This document shows, piece after piece, positions 8,740-17,937 of a DNA stretch of 64,000 nucleotides. Numbering within the stretch: position 1 is the stretch's first letter; each line of letters opens with the position of its first letter. The notes beneath the pieces were generated by a model. It made no database searches. It was not told where the DNA came from and saw only the letters and a program-made list of their open reading frames with translations. Source of the stretch: JBDWFY01 sp965275915 (lineage in GTDB: Bacteria > Pseudomonadota > Alphaproteobacteria > Rhizobiales > Stappiaceae); the NCBI GenBank assembly GCA_965275915.1, contig CBDHYI010000002.1, positions 124,001 to 188,000 on the forward strand, read 5' to 3'. A program made the position numbers and the translations under genes.

Positions 8740-9603
8740 TCAGGGGCTGATCAGTCTCATTCGTTCCCGCCAAAGCCGTTCACCGATTGTGCACAGCTCG
8801 GGATTGCTGGCTTCTGCGAGTTGCAGGGGGGTGGGCGACCGTGGGCCAGGCGGAGGCGGGCTTTGCGCGATTTCAAGAACCAGCTTCATCCGGACTGCTT
8901 CGTTGAAGTCCTTGATGTGCCGTACGGGGATGGAGAAGGCGCTTGGTCCGCCAATCACGCATTGCTCGTAATACTCGTCAAGGTTGGGAATGTCGAACCA
9001 GGTATATTCAGGTCTTTTCAGAAGCAGCGGGAGGCCGTTGATCGTAATATTCTGCCGAACAATGCTGTCGCGGATGTCTACGACCAGGCGCCCTTGATTG
9101 TTCGGTCCGTCACCGGAAATATCGATGGTTTTGCGCAGCGCTTCATGAGGAAGGCGATCAAAGAGCGATGCCGAAAAGGAGAGAGCCTCGCTGATGGACG
9201 TCCGATAGACGCGCCGGATCGGAGCCTCCGAGAGCGCCGCCGCAAATTTCTCCGCGCTTGCCCTGTCCTCAATCACATGCCAATCGACAAGCAGATACTG
9301 CGAATAGGAGCCGGCCCATTCCACATAGGCAACGGCGATTTTGCCCAGGAGGCCGGATCGGATAGCGGCGAGCGTTTGCGGGGCGGTGATCGCGGAAATG
9401 TAGCCAAGGCGCTGCAGCCTTTGTTCATCCTCATCCATGGAGTAGGAGATATCGACAGAGAGAACGAGCGCCAGGTCGACTTCTTCTGAAATTGCCGGTT
9501 TTGAAAACAACAGGAAGACGAGCATCAGGAGGCCGGCAAGGACCGGGACTGATTTCGTTCCAATTGCCGAATTCGGATCGGGACGGCGACATCTGATAAG
9601 CAA
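8740..9603 (-). CDS. DUF1194 (von Willebrand A-like) exported protein, copy 1
   Basis: A DUF1194 protein with a hydrophobic N-terminal segment (LAGLLMLVFLLF, an uncleaved anchor or signal) and a VWA-like domain. The metal-ion-dependent adhesion site reads D-I-S-Y-S (residues 51-55). A SGDGPNNQG segment further on is also found in copy 2. I chose TTG at 9603 because GGAGG stands about 6 bp before it; ATGs at 9621 and 9642 would lengthen the protein by 6 or 13 residues but have no such site. The function of DUF1194 proteins is not known; a MIDAS suggests Mg-dependent protein binding in the periplasm. The paralogue lies next door. Confidence 0.8.
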   Translation of the reverse strand: MLIRCRRPDPNSAIGTKSVPVLAGLLMLVFLLFSKPAISEEVDLALVLSVDISYSMDEDEQRLQRLGYISAITAPQTLAAIRSGLLGKIAVAYVEWAGSYSQYLLVDWHVIEDRASAEKFAAALSEAPIRRVYRTSISEALSFSASLFDRLPHEALRKTIDISGDGPNNQGRLVVDIRDSIVRQNITINGLPLLLKRPEYTWFDIPNLDEYYEQCVIGGPSAFSIPVRHIKDFNEAVRMKLVLEIAQSPPPPGPRSPTPLQLAEASNPELCTIGERLWRERMRLISP

Positions 9604-9778
9604 TTCTGCCTCCAATCGCATCTTGCCTGCAATTATGCCCATGCCCGCGAGTGGAAGTCTAACCTGAATTTTCCGTAAGTGATCCCTGAATGCGGTTTTG
9701 AAGTTTCACGTTTGCGTTAGCGTTCAACAGCGTTGCGAATGCGCCGCAAACGGCAGATCCGCTTTACAACATAAAAAC

Positions 9779-9807
9779 AGGGCCCGAACTGATAGGGCCC
9801 TATTTTT
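9779..9807 (-). terminator. Rho-independent terminator after DUF1194 copy 2
   Basis: AGGGCCC (9779-9785) pairs with GGGCCCT (9795-9801) around a 9-nt loop. On the minus strand the stem is followed by a GTTTTTAT tract (9778 downward); the plus strand also carries TATTTTTAT, so it could work in both directions. It lies 32 bp past the stop of the second DUF1194 gene and separates it from copy 1, so the two are probably separate transcripts. Confidence 0.8.
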
Positions 9808-9832
9808 ATGATTTTCTTTTTACTTCAACGAG

Positions 9833-10675
9833 TTAGTTGAAAAGATTGCAGGTCACCGATTTTCTGGCCTGCGCCGGAATGATTGTCGGACCCACAGGCG
9901 CAAGGTTTGCGATTTCAAGCACAAGCTTCATTCGAATTGCATCGGCGAAGGCTTCCCGAGACCGGACCGGTATTGCAAAGGCGCCCGGGCCGCCGATCAC
10001 ACAATCCTCATAATAGTGATCAAGATCCGGCATGTGATACCAGGCGCTGTTGTTGTCCCGCATCATAAGCGGAAGACCATTAATCGTTATGCCGCGGGCG
10101 AGCGTGGTGTCTCGACTTCTGGTGACCAGTTCACCCTGGTTGTTGGGGCCGTCGCCTGAAATATCGATCACGCGCCGCAGGCCCTGATAGCGGTTTCCCT
10201 CGATCATGTTGGAGGCCTGTTTCAGTGCGGAGCTGATCGATGTCCGCTGAACCTGTCTGAGCGGCGCTTCGGCAATGAGCGATGCAAAGACTTCCGCGGA
10301 CTCCCTGTCTTTCACGACGTGCCAGTCGGCAATGACGAAATGTTCGCCGTCTCCGCCCCACTCCATGTAGGAAATTGCGATACGTCCGATCGGACCGAAG
10401 CGGATGGCCTGCAGTACTTCATCGGAGGTGAGCGCTGATACATAGCCGCTTCGCTGCACCTGCTGCTCTTCGGTATCCATTGATTGGGAGATGTCGACAG
10501 CCAGAACCAGCTCAACATCAACTTCCGCGTCCGGATCGTAGGCAAGCGCGTTGTTGAAGCTCTGCGACAGAACGGGTTGGATGGTCAGAACGAGTGCCGC
10601 GATCAAAGTGACGGCAAATGCGGATAACAACCGGACCGATGCCGGGTGGATTGGTAACGTGCGAACAAGAGTCAT
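9833..10675 (-). CDS. DUF1194 (von Willebrand A-like) exported protein, copy 2
   Basis: A 280-residue paralogue of the preceding gene. Signal peptide with core AVTLIAALVL and a cleavage region near VLS-QS (about residue 38); VWA-like domain with MIDAS D-I-S-Q-S at 61-65 and the shared SGDGPNNQG segment; C-terminal FADAIRMKLVLEIA matches FNEAVRMKLVLEIA in copy 1. The ATG at 10675 has a strong GAGGAGG Shine-Dalgarno. It carries its own terminator (9779-9807) and a long AT-rich leader region. Exported, function unknown; the copies diverge most at their N- and C-termini. Confidence 0.85.
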   Translation of the reverse strand: MTLVRTLPIHPASVRLLSAFAVTLIAALVLTIQPVLSQSFNNALAYDPDAEVDVELVLAVDISQSMDTEEQQVQRSGYVSALTSDEVLQAIRFGPIGRIAISYMEWGGDGEHFVIADWHVVKDRESAEVFASLIAEAPLRQVQRTSISSALKQASNMIEGNRYQGLRRVIDISGDGPNNQGELVTRSRDTTLARGITINGLPLMMRDNNSAWYHMPDLDHYYEDCVIGGPGAFAIPVRSREAFADAIRMKLVLEIANLAPVGPTIIPAQARKSVTCNLFN

Positions 10676-11590
10676 GGCAACCTCCTCTTTTGCTGCCCGA
10701 TGGTCCTCCCGTTTGCGTCCTCCCGGATACAGTTGGTCTCCGGTTAATTACGGTCATCGTCTTGCCGGCTGCCAGCGATCTTTAGATGTTTTACACCTGT
10801 TATATAGGTACTGCCTTCGTTGATTGCACGTCAACGCGCAATCAAATTGCAGTTATACCCCCGCTGCACTAACAAAACTCAATACAGTGTTACAATTGCC
10901 CCAGACCGTTTTGTTCATTCCGAACAAAAATCGGCTCAACCATCTTCAGTAAAACTATGACACAATGAAATCGAGGTCGTTATTACTTAAATGTCACACA
11001 ACTGTTCAATTAGTGAAGCAGTTTTGATATTTGCACGGCTAATAACTGGCTGATTGAAACGCTGCGAGGGGATTTGTAAAAACGGCAGGTCTCAGTGAAA
11101 AGATTCTAAGCGATTCATTTTTAGGAACAAATTCGATCTGAGGGCGAATCAGTGGGTTATCGGCGCCATTTGCCAACACAAACTGTCGAAATTTCTAAAA
11201 GTGGCATTTTTGAGACGCAAAAAAATCAATCCAGAATCCACTTAGTCAGCAAATTAGCCTCACATGCTCAGCAAAACTGACAAGGTGGGCGATTTTTTTG
11301 GCGAATCAGCCGTCATTTTGCGGACCGCCGGGAGCTGTTTCCGATCCGGTTGTCGGTTTGCCCGACCGGCTCCGTCCCCCTGAAAGCTCTCAGCGCATTG
11401 GATGGATGCCTGGAAGGTGCAGTGTCAGCCAGGGAAAACTCCGGCCATATCCTAAGACCGCGCCTAATATTCCGCCTTGACGTCCACCGGTTATTTGTGG
11501 TCACCTCGAAATAATTCTCGGTATGCGAAGATATTTTCAAATGTTCGTAATCGAGGCAAGAAAAAGCAGTTCGGATCAGGCGAGTGTGTC
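10676..11590. other. Long AT-rich intergenic region between divergent genes
   Basis: About 0.9 kb without a convincing gene. Base composition is visibly more AT-rich than the flanks, with many A/T runs. It holds the control regions of DUF1194 copy 2 (leftward) and of the SorC-type regulator (rightward). A clear palindrome lies at 10909-10929. Short reading frames here (for example 11298-11480) have no Shine-Dalgarno or recognisable sequence. Confidence 0.6.
10909..10929. promoter_or_regulatory. Palindrome, candidate operator
   Basis: TTTTGTTC (10909-10916) and GAACAAAA (10922-10929) form a perfect 8-bp inverted repeat with a 5-bp spacer, extended imperfectly by CCG on the left and CGG on the right. 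Without a T-run it resembles a repressor site more than a terminator. It lies about 235 bp upstream of DUF1194 copy 2. No regulator can be assigned. Confidence 0.4.
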
Positions 11591-12616
11591 TTGGTAAAGC
11601 GTAAAGGCGACGAGGAGTGGAATATCTATCTGGCCACGCGGGCTGCGTGGCTGTCCTTCATCGGCGGGCGCACGCAGGGCGAGATCGCGGACAGGCTGGG
11701 TATATCGCCGGCCAAAGTGCACCGGCTTATCGCTCTTGCGCAGAAAAACGGCCTGGTGAAATTCCAGATTGAAGGCCGTCCCCTGGAGTGCCTTAAATTC
11801 GAAGACAGAATTTCCGCCGTGTTCGGTTTGAACAATTGCCTGATCACGCCGGAGTTGGGTCACGGACAAGACGCGGCAATCATGTCCGTCGCCGCTGCGG
11901 CGGGGCCTCTTTTATGCGACATGCTGGGCTCGCCGACGGTCAGGCAGGTCGGCGTCGGCATGGGCCGAACGTTGAAAGCCTCCGTCGAGGCGATGCCGCG
12001 TTCGGTGCGCACAGGTGTCGATATCGTTTCAGTATCCGGTTCGCTGACCCGGAAACTGTCCGCCAACCCCTATGATGTCGTCCAGAAAATGATCGAACGG
12101 AGCGGAGGCGAAGGCTATTATCTGCCAGTTCCCTATCTGGCCGACAGCCGCGCGGAAAAGGATATGTTCCTTAAGCAGCGAAGTGTTCTGGATCTTTTGA
12201 AGCGGGCGAGAAAATCGGATCTGTTCGTCATTGGGATTGGATCGACGGAGATAGACGGTCATCTGGTGGCCCGGGGAATCATAACCGCAGAAGAACATGC
12301 GCGGTTGAGAAAGAGCGGTGCGGTTTGCGACCTGATGGGTCGGTTTCTGGACCGGAATGGAAAACTGGTGCCCGTTGAATTGGGCGAGCAGGCTGTTGGC
12401 CTGCATTATGAGGACGTGCGCGGCGCGCGCGTAATTGCGCTTGCAGGTGGCATTTGCAAAACAGAAGCAACGCTTGCCGCCCTGAAATCAGGCGTCATTA
12501 CCGATCTGGTGGCCGATGAATCGCTGGCGCGAAGTCTGGTGGCTGAGCTGGATCGAAAATCTGCCGGTCCGGCGGCGCAACTGGTGCCGGATACGGAACA
12601 AGGGGAAGTCATTTAG
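11591..12616 (+). CDS. SorC/DeoR-family sugar-binding transcriptional regulator
   Basis: A 341-residue regulator: an N-terminal helix-turn-helix (GRTQGEIADRLGISPAKVHR, about residues 26-45) followed by a SorC-type sugar-binding domain of about 260 residues containing VGVGMGRTL and FVIGIGSTE segments. The longest frame starts at 11477 but its first 38 codons do not resemble the family; TTG at 11591, after AGGCGAG, gives the usual length. SorC proteins sense phosphorylated sugars. Placed just before the nucleoside operon, it probably responds to a (deoxy)ribose phosphate from nucleoside breakdown; that is inference. Confidence 0.85.
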   Translation: MVKRKGDEEWNIYLATRAAWLSFIGGRTQGEIADRLGISPAKVHRLIALAQKNGLVKFQIEGRPLECLKFEDRISAVFGLNNCLITPELGHGQDAAIMSVAAAAGPLLCDMLGSPTVRQVGVGMGRTLKASVEAMPRSVRTGVDIVSVSGSLTRKLSANPYDVVQKMIERSGGEGYYLPVPYLADSRAEKDMFLKQRSVLDLLKRARKSDLFVIGIGSTEIDGHLVARGIITAEEHARLRKSGAVCDLMGRFLDRNGKLVPVELGEQAVGLHYEDVRGARVIALAGGICKTEATLAALKSGVITDLVADESLARSLVAELDRKSAGPAAQLVPDTEQGEVI

Positions 12617-12668
12617 AATCCAACGTCCGACGGTGGTCGGATCCTTATCAAAGATTGGAGGATACAGG

Positions 12669-13670
12669 GTGAATAACTTACTGAAACTGGCTGCCGGCGC
12701 GGCGTTTGCTGCGTTGCTTTCGACCACGGCTTGGGCGGAAGACATCAAACCTGCCGTTATTTTCGACATGGGCGGCAAGTTCGATAAATCGTTCAATGAA
12801 GCCGCGTATAACGGTGCAGAGAAGTTCAAGTCCGATACCGGCATCGCCTACCGTGAATTTGAGGTGCAGAACGCGTCCCAGCGCGAACAGGCGATGCGCA
12901 ACTTTGCGCGGCGCGGATTGAGCCCGATCGTCGGGATTGGCTTTGCACAAGCCGAAGCCATGGAAAAAGTGGCTAAGGAGTTTCCGGATCTGCAGTTCGC
13001 CATTGTCGACATGGTGGTCGATCTGCCGAACGTCCGTTCAATCGTTTTCAAAGAACAGGAAGGCTCCTACCTCGTCGGTATGATCGCGGCGATGACCTCC
13101 GCGGAAGGCAAGATCGGCTTTATCGGCGGAATGGATATTCCGCTGATCAGCAAGTTTTCCTGCGGGTATAAGCAGGGTGCGAAAGCCGTCAATGGTGACG
13201 TCGAAATTTTTGAGAATATGACCGGCACCACACCGGCTGCCTGGAACGACCCGGTTAAAGGCGGCGAGCTGGCCGATTCTCAGTTTGATCGTGGTGCCGA
13301 TGTCGTCTTCGCTGCCGCGGGTGCGACCGGTCTTGGCGTGCTTCAGTCAGCAGCCGATTCCGGCAAATACAGCATCGGCGTTGATTCCAACCAGAACCAC
13401 ATTCATCCCGGTTCGGTCCTGACATCCATGGTCAAGCGCGTTGATGTCGCGGTCAACCAGGTGATGCAGGATGCGCAGGCGGGTAATTTTACCGCTGGAA
13501 TCCAGGCACTTGGTCTGGCCGAAGACGGCGTGGGCTATTCGGTTGATGAACATAACGCGGCGCTGATCTCCGACGATATAAAGGCAAAGGTCGACCAGGC
13601 CGCTGCCGACATTATTGCCGGCAAGATCGAAGTGCACGACTATATGTCGGACAATACGTGTCCGTTCTGA
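12669..13670 (+). CDS. BMP-family nucleoside ABC transporter substrate-binding protein
   Basis: A 333-residue periplasmic binding protein of the BMP/Med/PnrA family (PF02608). The GTG at 12669 follows GGAGG by about 7 bp; the longer frame from 12516 would run into the regulator gene. A signal peptide with an AAFAALLS core cleaves near AWA-ED (no lipobox). Family features include VIFDMGGKFDKSFNEA near the mature N-terminus, GIGFAQAEA, and FIGGMDIPLISKF. BMP proteins bind purine and pyrimidine nucleosides; the downstream catabolic genes support this. It lies 52 bp after the regulator. Confidence 0.92.
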   Translation: MNNLLKLAAGAAFAALLSTTAWAEDIKPAVIFDMGGKFDKSFNEAAYNGAEKFKSDTGIAYREFEVQNASQREQAMRNFARRGLSPIVGIGFAQAEAMEKVAKEFPDLQFAIVDMVVDLPNVRSIVFKEQEGSYLVGMIAAMTSAEGKIGFIGGMDIPLISKFSCGYKQGAKAVNGDVEIFENMTGTTPAAWNDPVKGGELADSQFDRGADVVFAAAGATGLGVLQSAADSGKYSIGVDSNQNHIHPGSVLTSMVKRVDVAVNQVMQDAQAGNFTAGIQALGLAEDGVGYSVDEHNAALISDDIKAKVDQAAADIIAGKIEVHDYMSDNTCPF

Positions 13671-13700
13671 TGATCAGTCACCAGGTGTGACAACCCTTCC

Positions 13701-13726
13701 GGATGCCGGGCGCCGGTCCGGCATCC
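13701..13726 (+). other. Intergenic mRNA hairpin between binding-protein and ATPase genes
   Basis: GGATGCCGG (13701-13709) pairs perfectly with CCGGCATCC (13718-13726) around an 8-nt GC-rich loop, with no T-run after it. It sits 30 bp past the binding-protein stop, with a further 167 bp before the ATPase. Such structures often stabilise the binding-protein message or attenuate read-through. The 223-bp gap also leaves room for a second promoter. Confidence 0.5.
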
Positions 13727-13893
13727 AAACGTGATCAAAAGGTTGATTCTTTTGCGACAGGGTGCGGCTTATGTCACTTTTGCGGCCCGATCACGTTTCT
13801 CTCCTGTTCATGGCATCAGCCTGATCGCCCGGATAGAGCAAGAATTGCGGAAATGCCGGAACGGGAAACCGGGGAATAAAAAGCGGGGGCACT

Positions 13894-15435
13894 ATGGCGG
13901 ACAGCGACGCACTGGCCATCGAATTGATCGGCATCGATAAAAGTTTCGGTCCGGTTCACGCCAACAAAGACATCAATCTGCAAATTTCCAAGGGCTCAAT
14001 TCACGGGATCGTAGGGGAAAACGGTGCCGGAAAGTCGACACTGATGTCGATCCTTTACGGGTTTTACCATGCCGACAGGGGCACGATCAAAATAGACGGG
14101 CAACCGATCACGATTGATGATTCAAAGGCAGCGATCGAGGCGGGTATCGGCATGGTGCATCAGCACTTCATGCTCGTTGATCCTTTTACCGTGCTTGAAA
14201 ATGTCATTTTGGGCGCCGAGGGAGGATTGACGCTTGGCGAGGGGATTCAGGCGGCCCGCACGGAACTTCAGCGTCTTGAAACTGAATATGACATGCATGT
14301 GGACCCTGATGCGGTTGTCGGAGACCTGCCCGTCGGGTTGCAGCAGCGGGTGGAAATCCTCAAAGCCCTGTTTCGCGGCGCGCGCATTCTCATTCTCGAT
14401 GAGCCGACCGGCGTTCTGACCCCGGCTGAAGCGGATCATCTGTTCCGTATTTTGCGTGTTTTGCGCGACCAGGGCACAACGGTCATTCTGATTACCCACA
14501 AACTGCGCGAAATCATGGATATCACCGACACGGTCTCGGTGATGCGGCGCGGTGAGATCGTTGCCACCCGCAAAACCGCTGAGACCAGCATGGAAGAACT
14601 GGCGGAGCTGATGGTTGGCCGCAGTGTGTTGCTGGAAGTCGAAAAAGTCTCGGCAAAACCCGGCGAAACACTGCTCTCGGTTCGCAATCTGACGGTTCGC
14701 GACGATCGGAACGTGGAGCGGTTGAGGGATATCTCGCTTGATGTGCGGGCAGGAGAAATCGTCGGGATCGCCGGCGTCTCGGGGAACGGACAATCGGAGT
14801 TGCTCGAAGCGATATCCGGCATCGCCGATGTCGAACGCGGCTCAATGACGATTGCCGGTCGCGAGCTTGACATGCGCCACGGGCTCGATCCTTCCCTGAT
14901 GCGGAAACTTGGCATTGGGCATGTGCCGGAGGACCGGCATCGAATGGGTCTCGTCACGCGATTTCCCGAATATGAAAACTCCATTCTCGGCTATCACACT
15001 GCGGAGGGTTACGGCAGCAAGTGGTTTCTGGATATCAACGCGGTGCGTGAGGAAGCGCGACAGAGAATTGAGAAATACGATATCCGCCCGCCGAACTGCG
15101 ATTTGAAAACCGCCAGTTTTTCCGGCGGAAACCAGCAAAAGATTGTGCTTGCGCGCGAGATTGAACGGGATCCGGACATTCTTCTGATTGGCCAACCCAC
15201 ACGCGGTGTGGACATTGGCGCCATCGAATATATTCACAAGCGCGTTGTTGAAATGCGAGACGCGGGCAAGGCTGTTCTTCTGGTGTCGGTGGAACTGGAT
15301 GAAATCCGCGCATTGGCCGACAGGGTATTGGTTATGTTTGACGGGCGGATAGTCGGTGAACGTCCCCCGGATGCGACCGAACAGGAACTGGGGCTTTTAA
15401 TGGCCGGTGTCGTAAAGGAGGAGGCCGCCGCATGA
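13894..15435 (+). CDS. Nucleoside ABC transporter ATPase with two ABC domains
   Basis: A 513-residue double ABC ATPase like those of BMP-type nucleoside and ribose importers. First domain: Walker A GENGAGKST at 41-49, signature VGLQQRVEI and Walker B ILILDEPT. Second domain: a degenerate Walker A (GVSGNGQSEL), signature SGGNQQK and LLIGQPTRGVD. The weak second P-loop is normal for this subfamily. It powers nucleoside uptake with the two permeases that follow. The ATG at 13894 follows a GCGGGGG element; the next gene starts 40 bp after the stop. Confidence 0.92.
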   Translation: MADSDALAIELIGIDKSFGPVHANKDINLQISKGSIHGIVGENGAGKSTLMSILYGFYHADRGTIKIDGQPITIDDSKAAIEAGIGMVHQHFMLVDPFTVLENVILGAEGGLTLGEGIQAARTELQRLETEYDMHVDPDAVVGDLPVGLQQRVEILKALFRGARILILDEPTGVLTPAEADHLFRILRVLRDQGTTVILITHKLREIMDITDTVSVMRRGEIVATRKTAETSMEELAELMVGRSVLLEVEKVSAKPGETLLSVRNLTVRDDRNVERLRDISLDVRAGEIVGIAGVSGNGQSELLEAISGIADVERGSMTIAGRELDMRHGLDPSLMRKLGIGHVPEDRHRMGLVTRFPEYENSILGYHTAEGYGSKWFLDINAVREEARQRIEKYDIRPPNCDLKTASFSGGNQQKIVLAREIERDPDILLIGQPTRGVDIGAIEYIHKRVVEMRDAGKAVLLVSVELDEIRALADRVLVMFDGRIVGERPPDATEQELGLLMAGVVKEEAAA

Positions 15436-15475
15436 TTATTCCGCATCGGTTCGCAATGGGTCGGGAGAGGAACTC

Positions 15476-16567
15476 ATGAGTGCAGGACAGCTACCCCGCT
15501 GGGTCGATCTGGGTCTTGTTCCGATTGTCAATCTGGCCGCAGCCTTCTTCTTTTCCGGCCTTGTTGTGCTGCTGATCGGTGAAAATCCGTTCGAAGCAAT
15601 CAAGGTGCTCGTCTGGGGTGCCTTCGGTTTTGGCGAAGGCATTGGCTACACTTTGTTTTACGCCACCAATTTTGTGTTTACCGGCCTTGCTGTTGCAGTG
15701 GCTTTTCACGGCGGCCTGTTCAATATCGGCGGCGAGGGACAGGCCTATATCGGCGGTCTTGGCGTCGCAATAGCGTGTCTGGCGCTTGACTCGATTGTGC
15801 CCTGGTGGATCACCTTTCCGTTTGCGGTTCTGGGAGGCGCCTTTTTCGGCGCCGCATGGGCGCTGATCCCTGCCTGGCTGCAGGCGACACGCGGCAGCCA
15901 TATCGTGATCACGACGATCATGTTCAACTTCATTGCGTCTTCGCTGATGGTTTATCTGCTGGTGGAAAGTTTTATGCCGGCCGGCTCGATGCAACCGGCC
16001 AGCCGCTCTTTCCTTGAAGGCGGACAGTTGCCGTTGATGCGAAGCTTCTTTCCTTACTTCGGTCAGTCGCCCGTCAATTTTGCGGTTTTTCTCGCCATTG
16101 CCGCCTGCGTATTTGTCTGGTTGCTGATCTGGCGCACGCGCCTTGGGTATGAAATCCGGACCTTTGGCGCCAATCCGACAGCTGCGGAATATGCAGGCAT
16201 TTCGCCGGTCAAGATCACCGTCGTTACGATGCTGATTTCAGGCGCTCTGGCCGGTTTGATGGGTATCAACGAAGTCATGGGCGCCCAGAACCGGCTGCTG
16301 ATCGACTTCACGGCCGGATACGGTTTCGTCGGCATTGCCGTTGCGCTGATGGGGCGGGGGCATCCGGTCGGCATCGTCCTTGCCGCTCTTTTGTTCGGCA
16401 TGCTCTATCAGGGCGGAGCGGAACTGGCATTTGAGATCCCGGCTATTACCCGTGATATGATCGTGGTCATTCAGGGACTGGTGATCATGTTCGCCGGCGC
16501 GCTTGAACATATGTTCCGGCCGACACTGGCGGCGATTTTTGCGCCGACCAAAGCGATGGAGGCTTAG
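15476..16567 (+). CDS. Nucleoside ABC transporter permease 1
   Basis: A 363-residue inner-membrane permease of the BPD_transp_2 family (NupB/YufP type) with about 8-10 hydrophobic segments. The family-typical FHGGLFNIGGEGQAYIGG segment lies near residues 78-95, and FGANPTAAEYAGISP, the coupling region for the ATPase, near residues 230-244. It pairs with permease 2, whose start follows by 2 bp. The ATG has GAGAGGA 6-7 bp upstream. Confidence 0.92.
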   Translation: MSAGQLPRWVDLGLVPIVNLAAAFFFSGLVVLLIGENPFEAIKVLVWGAFGFGEGIGYTLFYATNFVFTGLAVAVAFHGGLFNIGGEGQAYIGGLGVAIACLALDSIVPWWITFPFAVLGGAFFGAAWALIPAWLQATRGSHIVITTIMFNFIASSLMVYLLVESFMPAGSMQPASRSFLEGGQLPLMRSFFPYFGQSPVNFAVFLAIAACVFVWLLIWRTRLGYEIRTFGANPTAAEYAGISPVKITVVTMLISGALAGLMGINEVMGAQNRLLIDFTAGYGFVGIAVALMGRGHPVGIVLAALLFGMLYQGGAELAFEIPAITRDMIVVIQGLVIMFAGALEHMFRPTLAAIFAPTKAMEA

Positions 16568-16569
16568 GC

Positions 16570-17538
16570 ATGTTCGAAGCCATCATCCTCATTTTCGACA
16601 GCATGCTGCGCCTTTCGGCCCCGTTGCTGTTTGCCTGCCTCGCCGGGCTGTTTGCGGAACGCTCCGGTGTGTTCGATATCGGCCTTGAGGGAAAAATGCT
16701 TGCCGGGGCTTTTGCCGCGGGCGCCGTGGCCGCAGTCATGGATTCAGCGTTGTTCGGCCTTGTTGCCGGTATTCTTGCGTCGGTTTTCTTTGCGCTGTTT
16801 CACGGGTTCGCCTGTATTACCCATCGGGGCAACCAGATCGTCTCCGGGGTTGCCATCAATTCGCTGGCTGCAGGTCTCACGGTGTTGCTTGGCCAGGATT
16901 GGTTTTCCCAAGGCGGACGGACGCCCCAGCTCAGTGAGGAGGGTCGCTTTAACGATATCGTGCTGCCGCTGGCTGACAGTCTTCGCGATGTTCCGGTGGT
17001 CGGATACATCTATTCCGAACTGATATCCGGCCATAACATTCTCGTCTATCTTGCGTTTCTGTGTGTGCCCCTGACATGGTGGATCGTCTACCGCACCCGC
17101 TTCGGTCTGCGTCTTCGGGCCGTCGGCGAGAACCCTGCGGCGGTGGATACGGCGGGCATCTCGGTTGTCTGGCTGCGTTATCGCGCCATGATCTGTTGCG
17201 GCATTCTGTGCGGTATCGCCGGGGCTTATCTGTCCATTGCCCAGTCCTCGGGCTTCATCAAGGACATGAGCGCCGGGAAGGGTTTCATTGCATTGGCGGC
17301 TTTGATTTTCGCCAAATGGCGACCGGTCAGCGCCATGTTTGCCTGTCTGCTGTTCGGTTTTCTCGATGCGCTGGCCATCCGTCTCCAGGGCAAGGAGATC
17401 CCCGGTTTCGGAGAAATTCCCGTCGAATTCTTCCAGGCGCTGCCTTACATCCTGACGGTTATCTTGCTTGCGGGCTTTATCGGAAAAGCCATTCCGCCCA
17501 AGGCCGGCGGTGAAGCCTATGTGAAGGAGCGAACATGA
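16570..17538 (+). CDS. Nucleoside ABC transporter permease 2
   Basis: A 322-residue BPD_transp_2 permease (NupC/YufQ type). It carries ERSGVFDIGLEGKMLAG near residues 31-47 and the coupling loop VGENPAAVDTAGIS near residues 193-206. It should form the heterodimeric nucleoside channel with the preceding permease. The start follows GGAGG and is 2 bp beyond the previous stop; its own stop overlaps the cdd start (ATGA), so translation of import and deamination genes is coupled. Confidence 0.92.
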   Translation: MFEAIILIFDSMLRLSAPLLFACLAGLFAERSGVFDIGLEGKMLAGAFAAGAVAAVMDSALFGLVAGILASVFFALFHGFACITHRGNQIVSGVAINSLAAGLTVLLGQDWFSQGGRTPQLSEEGRFNDIVLPLADSLRDVPVVGYIYSELISGHNILVYLAFLCVPLTWWIVYRTRFGLRLRAVGENPAAVDTAGISVVWLRYRAMICCGILCGIAGAYLSIAQSSGFIKDMSAGKGFIALAALIFAKWRPVSAMFACLLFGFLDALAIRLQGKEIPGFGEIPVEFFQALPYILTVILLAGFIGKAIPPKAGGEAYVKERT

Positions 17539-17930
17539 GCCGGGTTGCGGAACTGTTCCAGGCGGCCAAGGCGGCCCGGGAAAACTCCTATTCGCCTTAT
17601 TCGAATTTTGCGGTCGGGGCCGCTCTTGTCGACGAGCAGGGGCGTATCCACGCGGGCTGCAATATTGAAAATGCCGCTTATCCGGAGGGATGCTGCGCGG
17701 AGGCCATTGCCATTGGTCATCTGATCATGGCGGGGGGGCGCAAAATTCGAGAGGCGCTGGTGGTTGCGGATGCGGCGCTGGCAACACCATGCGGCGGGTG
17801 CCGGCAGAAACTTCTCGAATTTGGAGACGTCAATGTCCGCGTTCATGTTGCCGACCTGAATGGCGTGCGCCGTGACTTTACAATCGGCTCACTGCTCCCG
17901 GCGGGCTTTACATTAGAAGAAGGTGAGTGA
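17535..17930 (+). CDS. cdd: Cytidine deaminase
   Basis: A 131-residue tetrameric-type cytidine deaminase. The zinc site is complete: Cys54-Ala55-Glu56 (the CAE variant of the catalytic motif, Glu56 the proton shuttle) and PCGGC with Cys86 and Cys89. It also has FAVGAALVD and GCNIENAAYP substrate-loop segments. It hydrolyses (deoxy)cytidine to (deoxy)uridine plus ammonia, feeding pyrimidine nucleosides toward DeoA and the uracil genes downstream. Its start overlaps the upstream permease by 4 bp. Confidence 0.97.
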   Translation: MSRVAELFQAAKAARENSYSPYSNFAVGAALVDEQGRIHAGCNIENAAYPEGCCAEAIAIGHLIMAGGRKIREALVVADAALATPCGGCRQKLLEFGDVNVRVHVADLNGVRRDFTIGSLLPAGFTLEEGE

Positions 17931-17937
17931 GGGCAGC

